From assembly GCF_029502005.1 (NCBI RefSeq), contig NZ_JAMQOT010000002.1, forward strand, positions 310,001 to 374,000: a stretch of 64,000 nucleotides of DNA, in the 5' to 3' direction. Under the pieces are notes generated by a model, which ran no database searches, was not told the origin of the DNA, and saw only the letters and a program-made list of their open reading frames with translations. Positions 1 through 8,548 of this stretch are shown here, in pieces; the first letter of the stretch is position 1, and each line of letters begins with the position of its first letter. Position numbers and translations under genes: made by a program. The stretch comes from Natrinema salsiterrestre (lineage in GTDB: Archaea; Halobacteriota; Halobacteria; Halobacteriales; Natrialbaceae).

Positions 1-802
1 ACAGCTGTCTGACGCGGTCGCCGTACTCGATGTGATCCCCGCGGGCCTCGAGGACGCTCCAGAGGTCGCCGTGTTCGGTGATCGCCGAAATCGCCGTCTT
101 CGGGCCGATTCCGGAGACGCCCTCGTTGAAGTCCGTCCCGATAAGGATCGCCGCGTCGATCAGCTGCTCGAGGGTGAGCCCGTGGTGGTCGAGGGTCGCC
201 TCGAGATCCATCAGCTCGGGGTCGCCCTTGCTCGTCAGCTGGCGCAGCGTCAGCGGGGAGCCGAAGAGCAGGGCGTCGTAGTCCTCCGAGCCGACGTAAT
301 CGGCGTCGCCCCGCTTGACCATGTGCGCGGCCTGCGCCTCGCCCTCCGCGGGCGCTTCGACGACCGGCACGTCGAGCAGCTCCAGGAGTTCGCGGCTGGT
401 CTCCTGAATCGTCGGCGTCAACCGCTGCGTTCGGGACTCGAGCTGGGCGATCGCGACCGCGTCGCCCTCCTCCCGAGCGGTCTCGAGCTGGTCCTCGTAG
501 CTCCGGCGCTGCTCGCGGCGGGATTCGATCTCGTCGTCCTTGAGGTCGGAGGGGCCGCCGTCGAAGACCATCACCGGCGTGATGTCGTGCTCGAAGAACT
601 TGGGCAGCCCCTGGACGATGCCGAGCAGGTTGGCGACCTCGGTCCCGTCTGCGGTCGTGTATTTGCCGCTGTCGGTCCACTTGACGGTCGTCGTCAGGTA
701 CCGGTAGAGCCAGTTGTGCGCGTCGACGGCGACGACGCCCTCGATCTCCTCGAAGGGGATGTCCTCGATGACGGCGATGTCCCGGAGTGCAGCGTTTCCC
801 AT
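1..802 (-). CDS. fen: Flap endonuclease FEN1, N-terminal part (runs off the window edge)
   Basis: Structure-specific 5' flap endonuclease acting in Okazaki fragment maturation and repair. The first 267 residues are visible, about four fifths of a typical archaeal FEN1. The N domain shows [13 protein letters not shown] with metal ligand D27 and MVFDGG. The I domain shows [13 protein letters not shown] and [11 protein letters not shown], followed by [17 protein letters not shown], the helix-hairpin-helix DNA-binding motif. The start is ATG at 802; the conserved MGNAALRD opening, which places the N-terminus in the active site, supports it. The C-terminal PCNA-binding tail lies outside the window. 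The next gene upstream, the GNAT protein, is on the same strand about 190 bp away. Confidence 0.96.
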   Translation of the reverse strand, partial: MGNAALRDIAVIEDIPFEEIEGVVAVDAHNWLYRYLTTTVKWTDSGKYTTADGTEVANLLGIVQGLPKFFEHDITPVMVFDGGPSDLKDDEIESRREQRRSYEDQLETAREEGDAVAIAQLESRTQRLTPTIQETSRELLELLDVPVVEAPAEGEAQAAHMVKRGDADYVGSEDYDALLFGSPLTLRQLTSKGDPELMDLEATLDHHGLTLEQLIDAAILIGTDFNEGVSGIGPKTAISAITEHGDLWSVLEARGDHIEYGDRVRQL

Positions 803-993
803 TGGCGAGTCCTTGGGACGGCCGGGATTTGAATCGTTGGCTTCCCGATCTGCCCGCTGGCGCTCCGGCTCGAGCGCGTCGGCGACGCGCTCACTGGCAT
901 CGGCGGCGTCGCGCCGTCGTCGATCGCGGGCGTCGTCCCGGGCACCATCGGAAGTGGTTCGAATCCCAGCAGGTGTCGATCCCGACTCCACGG

Positions 994-1548
994 TCAACGT
1001 GACGATTTTCCAGAGCCCGGCGGCTCGCTGTCGCGTCGCGCGTCGAGGAAGGTCTCCTCCTCGTCGGAGAGGTCACGGTCGCGAAACTCCTCGAGACCGG
1101 CCTGATACCGCTCCCGTTCGTTCCATTTCGTGTCCGCGTCGGTACTCGGTGCCGGATACTCGAGGACCAGTTCCGCGATCCCGGTCGTCTCGCCGGTGTA
1201 GGCGAATCCCGTCCGGTAGAGCGCCTCGTACGCGAAGGGGTTGTTGACCGCGATCCGGAGCCGCTCGTACCCCCGGTCGATGGCGCGATCGCGGACCAGC
1301 CGACAGAGCCGGGGGCCGATCCCCTCGCCGCGGCGCTCGCGATCGACCGTCACGTAGCGCAGCCACAGCGTGTCCGCGTCGGTGCGATCCTCGTTGAATG
1401 CGACCGCGCCGACGACCCGGCCGTCGTCCGCTCGCGCAACCGCTTTCCCCGTGTTCGTCATGACGAATTTGCCGGCGTAGCTGAACCGTTCGTGGTCGAG
1501 TCGGAGTTTCGGTCCGTCCGGCGGCCACTCGAGCAGTTCGTACTCCAC
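994..1548 (-). CDS. GNAT family N-acetyltransferase
   Basis: Predicted acetyl-CoA dependent N-acetyltransferase of 184 residues; substrate unknown. The acetyl-CoA pyrophosphate loop [10 protein letters not shown] follows a beta strand reading LRYVTVDRE. Later come [18 protein letters not shown] and a C-terminal acidic helical tail. I place the start at the GTG at 1548 (protein begins [19 protein letters not shown]), because the reading frame upstream to 1689 lacks haloarchaeal composition and would run past the divergent gene's start. It is divergent from the membrane protein at 1670, so both promoters share about 120 bp. Confidence 0.8.
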   Translation of the reverse strand: MEYELLEWPPDGPKLRLDHERFSYAGKFVMTNTGKAVARADDGRVVGAVAFNEDRTDADTLWLRYVTVDRERRGEGIGPRLCRLVRDRAIDRGYERLRIAVNNPFAYEALYRTGFAYTGETTGIAELVLEYPAPSTDADTKWNERERYQAGLEEFRDRDLSDEEETFLDARRDSEPPGSGKSSR

Positions 1549-1669
1549 GGGATGTCTTCGCGATCGACCCACAACAGTCCACGGTATCGGGACGTTCCGG
1601 CCGTCCTGAGATGCCGGATCGCGGACGTAACCAACGCTTTTGGGATCGTTCGTAGTATCCCCCGCCACG

Positions 1670-2215
1670 ATGAGCGGGGAAACCGACACCGCGGCCGCAT
1701 ACGGGATCGGCGGTCACGCCGGATGGATCGTCGGCGGTGCGCTCGGCGGCGCGATCGGCGCGGTCGCGTTCGGCATCGTCATGTGGGTGCTCGAGCCGGG
1801 CGTCCTCGCTGCCGCTATTCCCGCCCTCTACGGGATCGAACCCGTCGGCCTCGTCGGGTGGGCGATTCACATCGCACACGGGGCACTGCTGGGAATCGTC
1901 TTCGGCCTGCTGGTTACGCGGCCCCGGGTCCTCGGCGTCCTCCGGACCGACGTCGAAACGAGTGCCCTCTCTCGAATCGGTATCGTCGTCCGGACGACAG
2001 CCGCGGGATTCGTCTACGGCCTCACGGTCTGGACGGTACTGCCGCTGCTCGTCCTCCCGGCCTGGATCGCCGCGGTCGGTGCCAGCGGTGCCGAGGCCCT
2101 CACGTCGATCGCCGCGGGCAGTTTGCTCGGCCACCTGGTGTTCGGAACGGTTCTCGGCGCGGTCTTCGCGGCGACCGTCGATCTCCACGATCGGACCGTC
2201 GAGACGCCGTTTTAG
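1670..2215 (+). CDS. Haloarchaeal membrane protein of unknown function
   Basis: A 181-residue hydrophobic protein. Four or five membrane segments are visible: one near residues 10-40 with glycine-rich packing (GWIVGGALGGAIGAVAFG), one around GWAIHIAHGALLGIVFGLL, one in FVYGLTVWTVLPLLVLPAW, and a last one near LLGHLVFGTVLGAVFAA. A histidine within one segment (IHIAHG) and GHLVFG near the end could be functional, but I recognise no family. ATG 1670 is preferred to a TTG ten codons upstream. Its stop overlaps the stop of the convergent SDR gene by 4 bp. Confidence 0.7.
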   Translation: MSGETDTAAAYGIGGHAGWIVGGALGGAIGAVAFGIVMWVLEPGVLAAAIPALYGIEPVGLVGWAIHIAHGALLGIVFGLLVTRPRVLGVLRTDVETSALSRIGIVVRTTAAGFVYGLTVWTVLPLLVLPAWIAAVGASGAEALTSIAAGSLLGHLVFGTVLGAVFAATVDLHDRTVETPF

Positions 2216-3231
2216 TTCGAATCGGCCGATGAGACGCGCCGACCGAGAACGGCACCCGCGACCGCGACCGCGAGACCGGCGAGCAGGGCGAGGGCTCGCC
2301 GGTGCATCGACGCCTGAAGCTGGTAGCTTCGATCGCGTGCCCGATCGTCGAACGGTCCGTGAGCGCCGAAATCGCCAGACACCGGTTCGTACAGGTTGTG
2401 TTCCCGGTCGGGATCGACCGGCTCGTCGGTCTGTTGGGAATCGTACCCGCCCCGAGCGAGATAGTCGTCGAGTCGCCGCGGGATCAGACGGTTCCCGAGG
2501 ATCGCTTTCACGGTCGATCGCCCGACCCACAGCTCGTCCTCGCCGTTGTCCACGGCCCAGACGATCGCTCGAGCGGCGACTTCGGGCTGGTAGATCGGCG
2601 GGACCGGCTGCGGGTTTCTCGGGAGCCGGGTTTTCGTCCACTCGAATTGCGGGGTGTTCATCGCGGGCATCTGTACCATCGACAGCTGCACGTCACAGTC
2701 GTCGTGGAGCAACTCCGTTCGCACGGATTCGGTATACCCCTGGATCGCGTGTTTCGCGCCGCAGTAGGCCGACTGAAGCGGAATGCCACGGTATGCCAAC
2801 GCCGAGCCGACCTGGACGATCGTCCCCTCGTCGCGGGGCCGCATTCGCTCGAGCGCGGTCTGCGTGCCGTAGACGTACCCCAGATACGTGACCTCGGTGA
2901 CGCGGCGGTAGTCGTCGGTTGTCATCTCCGCAGCGGGCGAGAACACCGAGACCATCGCGTTGTTCACCCAGACGTCGATCGAGCCGAACGCGTCCTCGAC
3001 GGTTTCGGCCGCGGCCTCGACCGCATCGGGATCGGCGACGTCCGTCGGGACGGCGATCGCCTCGCCGCCGGCCCGCTCGACCTCCTCGCGTGCGCCCTCG
3101 AGGCCGTCCTCGCCCCGCGCGAGCAGGCCGATCTTCGCGCCGCGTTCGGCGAACGCGCGAGCGGTGGCTCGCCCGACGCCGGCCGATGCACCCGTCACGA
3201 CGACGACTTCGGAGTCGGTAGTTCCGGACAT
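2212..3231 (-). CDS. Short-chain dehydrogenase/reductase with a C-terminal hydrophobic tail
   Basis: NAD(P)-dependent oxidoreductase of 339 residues. The Rossmann motif TGASAGVGRA is near residue 13, and WVNNAMV replaces the usual NNAG. The catalytic triad is S143, Y156 and K160 (SAYCGAKHA). The protein is longer than the classical 250-residue SDR: the C-terminal third carries a charged stretch and ends in a probable membrane helix (ALALLAGLAVAVAGAVLG), suggesting membrane tethering. It starts 2 nt after the stop of the upstream SPW/VKOR gene, so it is the last gene of the operon GH15 - SPW/VKOR - SDR. Substrate unknown. Confidence 0.88.
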   Translation of the reverse strand: MSGTTDSEVVVVTGASAGVGRATARAFAERGAKIGLLARGEDGLEGAREEVERAGGEAIAVPTDVADPDAVEAAAETVEDAFGSIDVWVNNAMVSVFSPAAEMTTDDYRRVTEVTYLGYVYGTQTALERMRPRDEGTIVQVGSALAYRGIPLQSAYCGAKHAIQGYTESVRTELLHDDCDVQLSMVQMPAMNTPQFEWTKTRLPRNPQPVPPIYQPEVAARAIVWAVDNGEDELWVGRSTVKAILGNRLIPRRLDDYLARGGYDSQQTDEPVDPDREHNLYEPVSGDFGAHGPFDDRARDRSYQLQASMHRRALALLAGLAVAVAGAVLGRRVSSADSN

Positions 3232-3233
3232 GG

Positions 3234-4766
3234 TTAGCTACTGAGGGGGTTCAATCGGTCGACTGTCTCGGAGGTAGCGTACCGTTCCCAGCCGCCGTAC
3301 CGGTCCGTAATCGGCCCTCGCGGGACGCTGCAGATCAGGATGAGCGCCCCGGCTATGACGGCGTTGATCGCGGCGACCGTCGGGACGCCAGCGAACAGCC
3401 ACGGAGCGACGACGATCCAGACGGCGAGCGGGATATTGAGGAACCGGACGGCGCGAGCGGGTTCGCCGGTCGCGATCACGGTGAAGGAGACGACCAGCGA
3501 ACCGACCAGGTGGCTGCTGTCGGCCATGAGCCCCGTCGTTCCGAAGAGGGTCGGGGAGAGCATGAGCCAGACGCCGAGCGCCATCGCACCGAGCAGCGTC
3601 CACGGGATCGAGACGCCCCAGAACGGTTCGCCGATCGGAGAGTCACCGATCGGCCGCGTCTCGGATTCGTCGACACCGGCCTCGTCCTCGGAAATCGTGC
3701 CGCCCATCCAGAAGGCGGTCCAGAGGCTGTCGCCCTGGCGCATCAGCCGGACGACGTACTGCCCCATCGCGACCACCTCGTCGACCGTCAGCGAGATCAT
3801 CCACAGCATGCCGAAGGCCGAGAGGAGACAGAGGGTACACCACGTCCCGACCGTGATCGGCTGCATGATGACCAGCAGTACCTGGACGAAACCCAGCGGG
3901 ATCACGACGACGCCGAAGAAGGCGACCATCCACGGCATCGTCCGCCAGCGCCGCCGATCGCCCATGAATCCCATCAGGGCCTCGACCGAGTATGCGACCG
4001 CGCCGAGACCGGCGTCCGAGACCGGAAACGCCTCCGAGATCCGCGACGTCAGTATCGCCTCGGTTCCCGGGTCGTACAGCGGATCCCAGACGCTCTCGAT
4101 GTAGCCCAACTGGAAGGCGGCCATGTACCACGACGCGAAGAAGCCGAATATTCCGAGCGCGATCAGCGGGGCTCGCTGTGCGCCCGTTGAGGGATTGTAC
4201 GACCAGCCCGGCGGGACGGTCGGCCCATCCATCTCCGAGCGCATCACGATCAGGACCGTGAACGTGATCACCATGACGCCGACGAGCGTGTTGTTGGCGA
4301 ACGCCGCGGCCGTCGGTGCCGCGAACGCGATCGGCGAGAACACCAGCCAGAGGCCGACGAAGCCGTTGGCGTAGTTGGCGTACCCGCTCTCACGGTAAAT
4401 CGTTAGTCCCGCGAGCGCGATGAGAACGAGTCCGCTGGCGACGGTACTCCACATCAGCAGCGCGCTCCCGTAGCTCAGCGCCGGGACGCTCGCGATGAGC
4501 CAGACGCCCAGCGAGACGACGGCGTACTGGACCCACACCTCCTTCGTCGGGTGGGCGAGCATCATGTCGCCCGGCCGCATCGAGCCGCCGTCGTCACCGT
4601 CGTCATCTTCACTGCCGGTCCCACCACGTGTCTCACCGCTCGTGGTATCCCGGTCGCGATCACCGCCGTTTCCGCCGCCGTCGTCGACCCTCGAGCGCCG
4701 CTCTCGAGCGTCGGTCGTCGTGGCGTCCGATTCTCCGTTCGAATCGTCGTGTCTGTCGTCGGTCAT
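3234..4766 (-). CDS. SPW-repeat / vitamin K epoxide reductase family fusion membrane protein
   Basis: A 510-residue polytopic protein. Residues 1-70 are hydrophilic, rich in Asp/Gly/Arg. Residues 80-175 and 390-480 resemble SPW-type two-helix repeats (GLWLVFSPIAFA, GVWLMLSPTLF, AVWIVVAPWLF). Between them, about residues 200-345, is a VKOR-like four-helix domain with the redox pair C310-TL-C313 in GTWCTLCLLSAFGM. VKOR enzymes reoxidise disulfide-forming partners using quinone; here no fused thioredoxin domain is seen. ATG 4766 is chosen because the 36 codons upstream are basic and unlike the family. It sits 16 bp after the GH15 gene and 2 bp before the SDR gene. The exact role is inferred only. 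Confidence 0.82.
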   Translation of the reverse strand: MTDDRHDDSNGESDATTTDARERRSRVDDGGGNGGDRDRDTTSGETRGGTGSEDDDGDDGGSMRPGDMMLAHPTKEVWVQYAVVSLGVWLIASVPALSYGSALLMWSTVASGLVLIALAGLTIYRESGYANYANGFVGLWLVFSPIAFAAPTAAAFANNTLVGVMVITFTVLIVMRSEMDGPTVPPGWSYNPSTGAQRAPLIALGIFGFFASWYMAAFQLGYIESVWDPLYDPGTEAILTSRISEAFPVSDAGLGAVAYSVEALMGFMGDRRRWRTMPWMVAFFGVVVIPLGFVQVLLVIMQPITVGTWCTLCLLSAFGMLWMISLTVDEVVAMGQYVVRLMRQGDSLWTAFWMGGTISEDEAGVDESETRPIGDSPIGEPFWGVSIPWTLLGAMALGVWLMLSPTLFGTTGLMADSSHLVGSLVVSFTVIATGEPARAVRFLNIPLAVWIVVAPWLFAGVPTVAAINAVIAGALILICSVPRGPITDRYGGWERYATSETVDRLNPLSS

Positions 4767-4782
4767 TGGTCTCGGTCGTTTC

Positions 4783-6678
4783 TCACTCGCGGTCGTTCGG
4801 TCGGCGGACGATCGCTTCGCTCGAACCGCCGTTCCGAAGCGACTCGTCGTGTTCGAGCGCTCCCGACTCGCCACCCGAATCGTCGGCGGCGGCCAGCGAG
4901 AGCGCGCTGTTGAGCAGCCCGATGTGACTGTACGCCTGCGGGATATTTCCCCGCTGTTCGCCGGACTCCGGATCGATCCCCTCCGCCAGCAACCCGAGCG
5001 GACTGGCGTAGTCGAGAATCGCCTCGAAGCGCGCTCTCGCCTCGTCGGTCCGTCCCGACAGCGCGAGCGCGCTCACGAGCCAGAACGAGCAGACGACGAA
5101 CGGGCTCGCCTCGCCGGGGAGCCCGTCGTCGCCCTCGTAGCGGCGGACGAGACCGTCGTCGGTGGTCAGGCGATCGATCGTCGCGTCGATCGTCCCCTGT
5201 ACGCGACCGTCGTCGGCCGGGAGGAAGCCGACGATCGGAACGAGGAGGTTCGACGCGTCGAGTGCCTCCTCGTCGCCGAACGCTCGCACGAAACTGTTCG
5301 CCTCCTCGCTGTACCCCCGCTCGAGGACCGCCCGGCGAACGTCATCGCGGCACGTTCGCCAGCGCTCGACCGGCCCCGACAGGTCGTCGGCCGCTTCGAC
5401 CAGTTCGATCCCCCGGTCGAGCGCCGTCCAGCACATCACCTTCGAGTAGACGTACTGTTCGGGGTCCGATCGAACCTCCCAGATGCCGGCGTCGGGCTCG
5501 TCCCACCCCTCGCAGACGTAGTCGATGAGGTCGCACATCACCGACCAGTCGTCGTACGTGATCGGCTCCCCGTAGCGGACGCTCTCGTAGATCGCGAGGA
5601 TCAGTTCACCGTAGACGTCGAGTTGCCGCTGGTTCTTGGCCGCGTTGCCGATACGAACGGGGGCCGACCCCTCGTACCCGCTCAAGTGATCGAGGACCGT
5701 TTCGTCGGGGACCTCCTCGCCATGAAGGCCGTACACCGGCGGCACTGCCTCGGGGTCGTGGCGGCGACAGTGATCGAGACAGAGTTCGAAGTACGAACGG
5801 GCCTCCTCGAGGTGACCGAGTTCGGACAGCGCCCGAACAGTGAACGCCGCGTCGCGGATCCAGTTGAATCGGTAGTCCCAGTTGCGAACGCCGCCGAGGT
5901 CCTCGGGCAGCGACGTCGTCGGGGCCGCACACACGGCACCGGTCTCCCGATGGAGGAGGAGCTTGAGCACGAGCGACGACCGGACCGCGAAGTCGTGCCA
6001 GGGGCCGGCGACGGGGCAGTCGGTACCGTCACAGTCGTGTGCCCACTCTCGCCAGTAATCGACGGTATCAGCGAGCGTCTCCCGGTGAGACGACGGCTCG
6101 TGCGGGATCGGCTCACCGTGGCTCAGTACCAGCCAGCGCGTCTCGCCCGCTCCGAGCGTCACCGTGGTACTCGCCCCACGGCCGTCAGTGGACGGCTCGA
6201 GCGGCAGATCGCTCGAGAGGACGACTCGCTCGTCGTCGCCGACCGCAACGACGCCATCGGACGCGACTTCGATCTCGGGCACGTCCCGCCCGTAGTCGAA
6301 CCGCGGGTCGAACGTGATATCGACCTCGAGAGAGCCGTTCTCGCAGTCCAGCCTCCGGTAGACGGCGGGGGGCGGATCGTCCGTTCCGGTCGCGTCAGCG
6401 ACGGGCATGAAATCCGTCACCGTTGCGTCTCCGCTGGCGGTCCGGAACGTCGTCTCGAGGACGTTGGTGCGGTCGCGATACCGCTGGACGGACTCGAACG
6501 ACTGCGTCGGCCGCACGGCGAAGCGGCCGCCGCGGTCGGCATCGAGTATCGCGGCGAAGACGCTCGGCGACTCGACGTGCGGGAGCGGACACCAGTCGAT
6601 CGAACCGTCGCGACCGACTACCGCGACCGTGTTCCCGTCGCCGATCACGCCGTACTCCTCGAGAGGTTTGTACTGCAT
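4783..6678 (-). CDS. Glycoside hydrolase family 15 (glucoamylase/trehalase-like)
   Basis: Cytoplasmic inverting alpha-glucosidase of 631 residues; family members hydrolyse glucans, isomaltose or trehalose. The N-terminal beta-sandwich opens with QYKPLEEYGVIGDGNTVAVVG and GSIDWCPLPHVESPSVFAA. The (alpha/alpha)6 domain has RNWDYRFNWIRDAAF. Near the C-terminus SPFVVCSFWLV is followed by AEGIDPESGEQRGNIPQAYSH, the region that carries the catalytic base in family members. No signal peptide is visible. ATG 6678 is used; a GTG two codons earlier is possible. First gene of the GH15 - SPW/VKOR - SDR operon. Confidence 0.92.
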   Translation of the reverse strand: MQYKPLEEYGVIGDGNTVAVVGRDGSIDWCPLPHVESPSVFAAILDADRGGRFAVRPTQSFESVQRYRDRTNVLETTFRTASGDATVTDFMPVADATGTDDPPPAVYRRLDCENGSLEVDITFDPRFDYGRDVPEIEVASDGVVAVGDDERVVLSSDLPLEPSTDGRGASTTVTLGAGETRWLVLSHGEPIPHEPSSHRETLADTVDYWREWAHDCDGTDCPVAGPWHDFAVRSSLVLKLLLHRETGAVCAAPTTSLPEDLGGVRNWDYRFNWIRDAAFTVRALSELGHLEEARSYFELCLDHCRRHDPEAVPPVYGLHGEEVPDETVLDHLSGYEGSAPVRIGNAAKNQRQLDVYGELILAIYESVRYGEPITYDDWSVMCDLIDYVCEGWDEPDAGIWEVRSDPEQYVYSKVMCWTALDRGIELVEAADDLSGPVERWRTCRDDVRRAVLERGYSEEANSFVRAFGDEEALDASNLLVPIVGFLPADDGRVQGTIDATIDRLTTDDGLVRRYEGDDGLPGEASPFVVCSFWLVSALALSGRTDEARARFEAILDYASPLGLLAEGIDPESGEQRGNIPQAYSHIGLLNSALSLAAADDSGGESGALEHDESLRNGGSSEAIVRRPNDRE

Positions 6679-7355
6679 GATCACACTGTGAGCCGGACCG
6701 GGTGCCGACTTCCGATCACCAGTCCATCGGTAACCGTCGGAGCGCCTTTCCTATTGGGCAGTCGCTTGAAGGGGCAGCGCACTGCCGGCGACGTACGCGT
6801 TGTAGCGCTCGAGACGTGCCACGAGCGCGCCCGAGACGGCGTCGTTCGCAGCGCCACGCTCTCGAGACCCGGTACGAGCCCCTCGAGTGCGGCTCCACGC
6901 GGTTTCGGCGGGCGATACTGACGTCCAAAGATAGTACTGCAATACGGCCAGTCGACAAGTCACGCCGTCTCAGTCCCGCATTTTCCCTCGTTAGCGTTCC
7001 CGGTTCTCTCGGTTCGTAATATATGCGATATTATAATTACCCGTGTCGCGAGCTTAGCGGCTTACATCTATACTCCGTCCCATCCGGTCGACCCCTGTTT
7101 TCAGCCGCTCACAGTTACGGGGCTGAGATCAGGCATTAGTTGTTGCTGTAGCCGACTGGAACCGCTGACCGATCTCTCCGTAGTACTCCAGACGCGCGAT
7201 GAGGACGATTGTGCGACAGCCCCGAAGACAACCGCGACCTCGAGGCCGGATAGGTACGAACCGTTTCGTCGAGCGGCTGACCGTCGGGGAACCAGAAAGA
7301 GACCGATAGCCGGACAGGTCCCACGACAACCGCCCGACGAATCCGTCAGACCGTC
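6679..7355. other. 677-bp region without a convincing gene
   Basis: Only weak short frames are present (see 6751-6963). The region contains an AT-rich patch at 7017-7040 with the inverted repeat TAATAT-ATGCG-ATATTA (7017-7033), which could be a promoter reading leftward. Codon use lacks the acidic bias seen in the neighbouring genes. Confidence 0.5.
6751..6963 (-). CDS. Possible small hypothetical protein or gene remnant
   Basis: An open frame of 70 codons starting at GTG 6963, about 60 bp downstream of an AT-rich patch that could be its promoter. Its last 25 residues (ending VARLERYNAYVAGSALPLQ plus four) resemble the last 25 residues of another leftward frame at 7129-7329 (IARLEYYGEIGQRFQ near its end). 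This may be two decayed copies of one gene or a coincidence. The composition is not strongly acidic, which argues against a functional gene. Confidence 0.25.
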   Translation of the reverse strand: MTCRLAVLQYYLWTSVSPAETAWSRTRGARTGSRERGAANDAVSGALVARLERYNAYVAGSALPLQATAQ

Positions 7356-8459
7356 TCAGGTTCCGGTCGGATCCGCACCGCGGCGCGCGCGTCCGGCCCG
7401 CTCGTCGATCGGGTCTTCGAGGTCGCCCATGACCTCCTCGAAGGCGTCCGTCGAGGTCAGGAGACCGACGACCTCGCCGCCCTCGGTGACGAGGGCGAGT
7501 TCCTGATTTTCCGTCTGGAAGCGGTCGATGGCGTCGTTGATTTCCTCCGTGGCCGGGAGCGTCATCGGCGACGCGGCGATATCTTCGATGCCGACGTCGC
7601 CGCTCATGAGCTCCTCGAACTGGTTCGTGATCGTCGGGAGATAGACGATGCCGCGGAAGTCGTCCATGTCCTCGCCGACCACGGGGTAGCGAGAATGGGA
7701 GTGTTCCTCGACGAGCGCGAGGTTCTCCTCGGGGGTGTTCTCGGTGGAGAGCGCGACGATTTCCTCGCGCGGCACCATGATCACCTCGACCGGAATGTCT
7801 CCGACGGCCAGCGCGTTCATGACCTCCTGCCGGCGTTCCTCGGAGAGTTCTCCTTCGTCAAGGGTCGAGCCGAAGCGCTTGTAGAGGCCCGCACGCCCCT
7901 GCATGACGTCGGCTTCGGTTTCGAGCCACGCGCCGGTCATCTCGACGCCGAACAGCGACAGCGTCCATTTCGCCGCCCCGTCTCCGAACTGGATGATCGG
8001 CCAGATGGCTCGGGTCCACCAGTACAGCGGCGTCGCACAGTACCGACAGACCAGTTTCGAGCGCTCGACGCCGAGGTAGGTGGGGGTCTGCTCGCCGTGA
8101 GTGAGATGGACGAGGTTGACGATGAGAAACGCGAGGATGGCCCCTGCGCCGACCGATGCGAGAACGGTCCCGCCGAACAGCGGTTCGAAGATGGCCGTGA
8201 GCGCGGGTTCGGCGACGATACCGACCGCGATGCTCGAGAACGTAATCCCGATCTGGCAACTGGTCAAGTAAATCTCCAAGTTCTGCGTCATCTCCCACGC
8301 GCGTTCGAGAGCGGTGCTTCCGGGTTCGACGAACTCCGCTTCGGAATACTGTCGGGCGCGGGTCAGCGCGAACTCGATGGCGACGAAAAACGCGTTGGCG
8401 AGAATGAGTAATAGACCGGCAAAAAGCCTGATGGCGGCTTCGAGCGCAGGCATCGGCAT
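7356..8459 (-). CDS. CNNM/CorC-type membrane protein with CBS pair (copy 1)
   Basis: A 367-residue membrane protein. The N-terminal CNNM (DUF21) domain has about four helices and the family motifs ILANAFFVAIEFALTRAR, SCQIGITFSSIAVG and EPLFGG. The linker LSEERRQEVMNAL is followed by a CBS pair from about residue 235 (PVEVIMVPREEIVALS to VVGLLTSTDAFEEVMGDL). Family members are linked to Mg2+/Co2+ or Na+ transport; the direction cannot be told from sequence. It is a close paralogue of the gene immediately upstream (8549-9655), with near-identical motifs throughout, so a tandem duplication. Two in-frame ATGs, 8459 and 8453, are possible starts. Confidence 0.9.
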   Translation of the reverse strand: MPMPALEAAIRLFAGLLLILANAFFVAIEFALTRARQYSEAEFVEPGSTALERAWEMTQNLEIYLTSCQIGITFSSIAVGIVAEPALTAIFEPLFGGTVLASVGAGAILAFLIVNLVHLTHGEQTPTYLGVERSKLVCRYCATPLYWWTRAIWPIIQFGDGAAKWTLSLFGVEMTGAWLETEADVMQGRAGLYKRFGSTLDEGELSEERRQEVMNALAVGDIPVEVIMVPREEIVALSTENTPEENLALVEEHSHSRYPVVGEDMDDFRGIVYLPTITNQFEELMSGDVGIEDIAASPMTLPATEEINDAIDRFQTENQELALVTEGGEVVGLLTSTDAFEEVMGDLEDPIDERAGRARRGADPTGT

Positions 8460-8548
8460 AGCGAGTTATATGAATAGCAACACGGATAAACGGCTTGTCT
8501 GCAAACCGATTCTTCGCGCTCCGACGGGTCCCGTCCTCACGAGATGTC

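Noticed and set aside
815-970. tRNA-like pieces (GGGATTTGAATC near 820 and GGTTCGAATCCC near 950) between fen and the GNAT gene
   Set aside because: Neither T-loop has pairing T-stem arms, and no acceptor or anticodon stem can be assembled in the spacing, with or without an intron.
1073-2641. 522-codon minus-strand frame across three genes
   Set aside because: Basic, Arg/Gly-rich reading that crosses two real genes on both strands; no domain.
4495-6921. 808-codon open frame on the plus strand opposite the GH15 gene
   Set aside because: It is antisense to a gene with clear family motifs; it is Arg/Val-rich with no recognisable domain, as expected from a GC-rich third-position bias.
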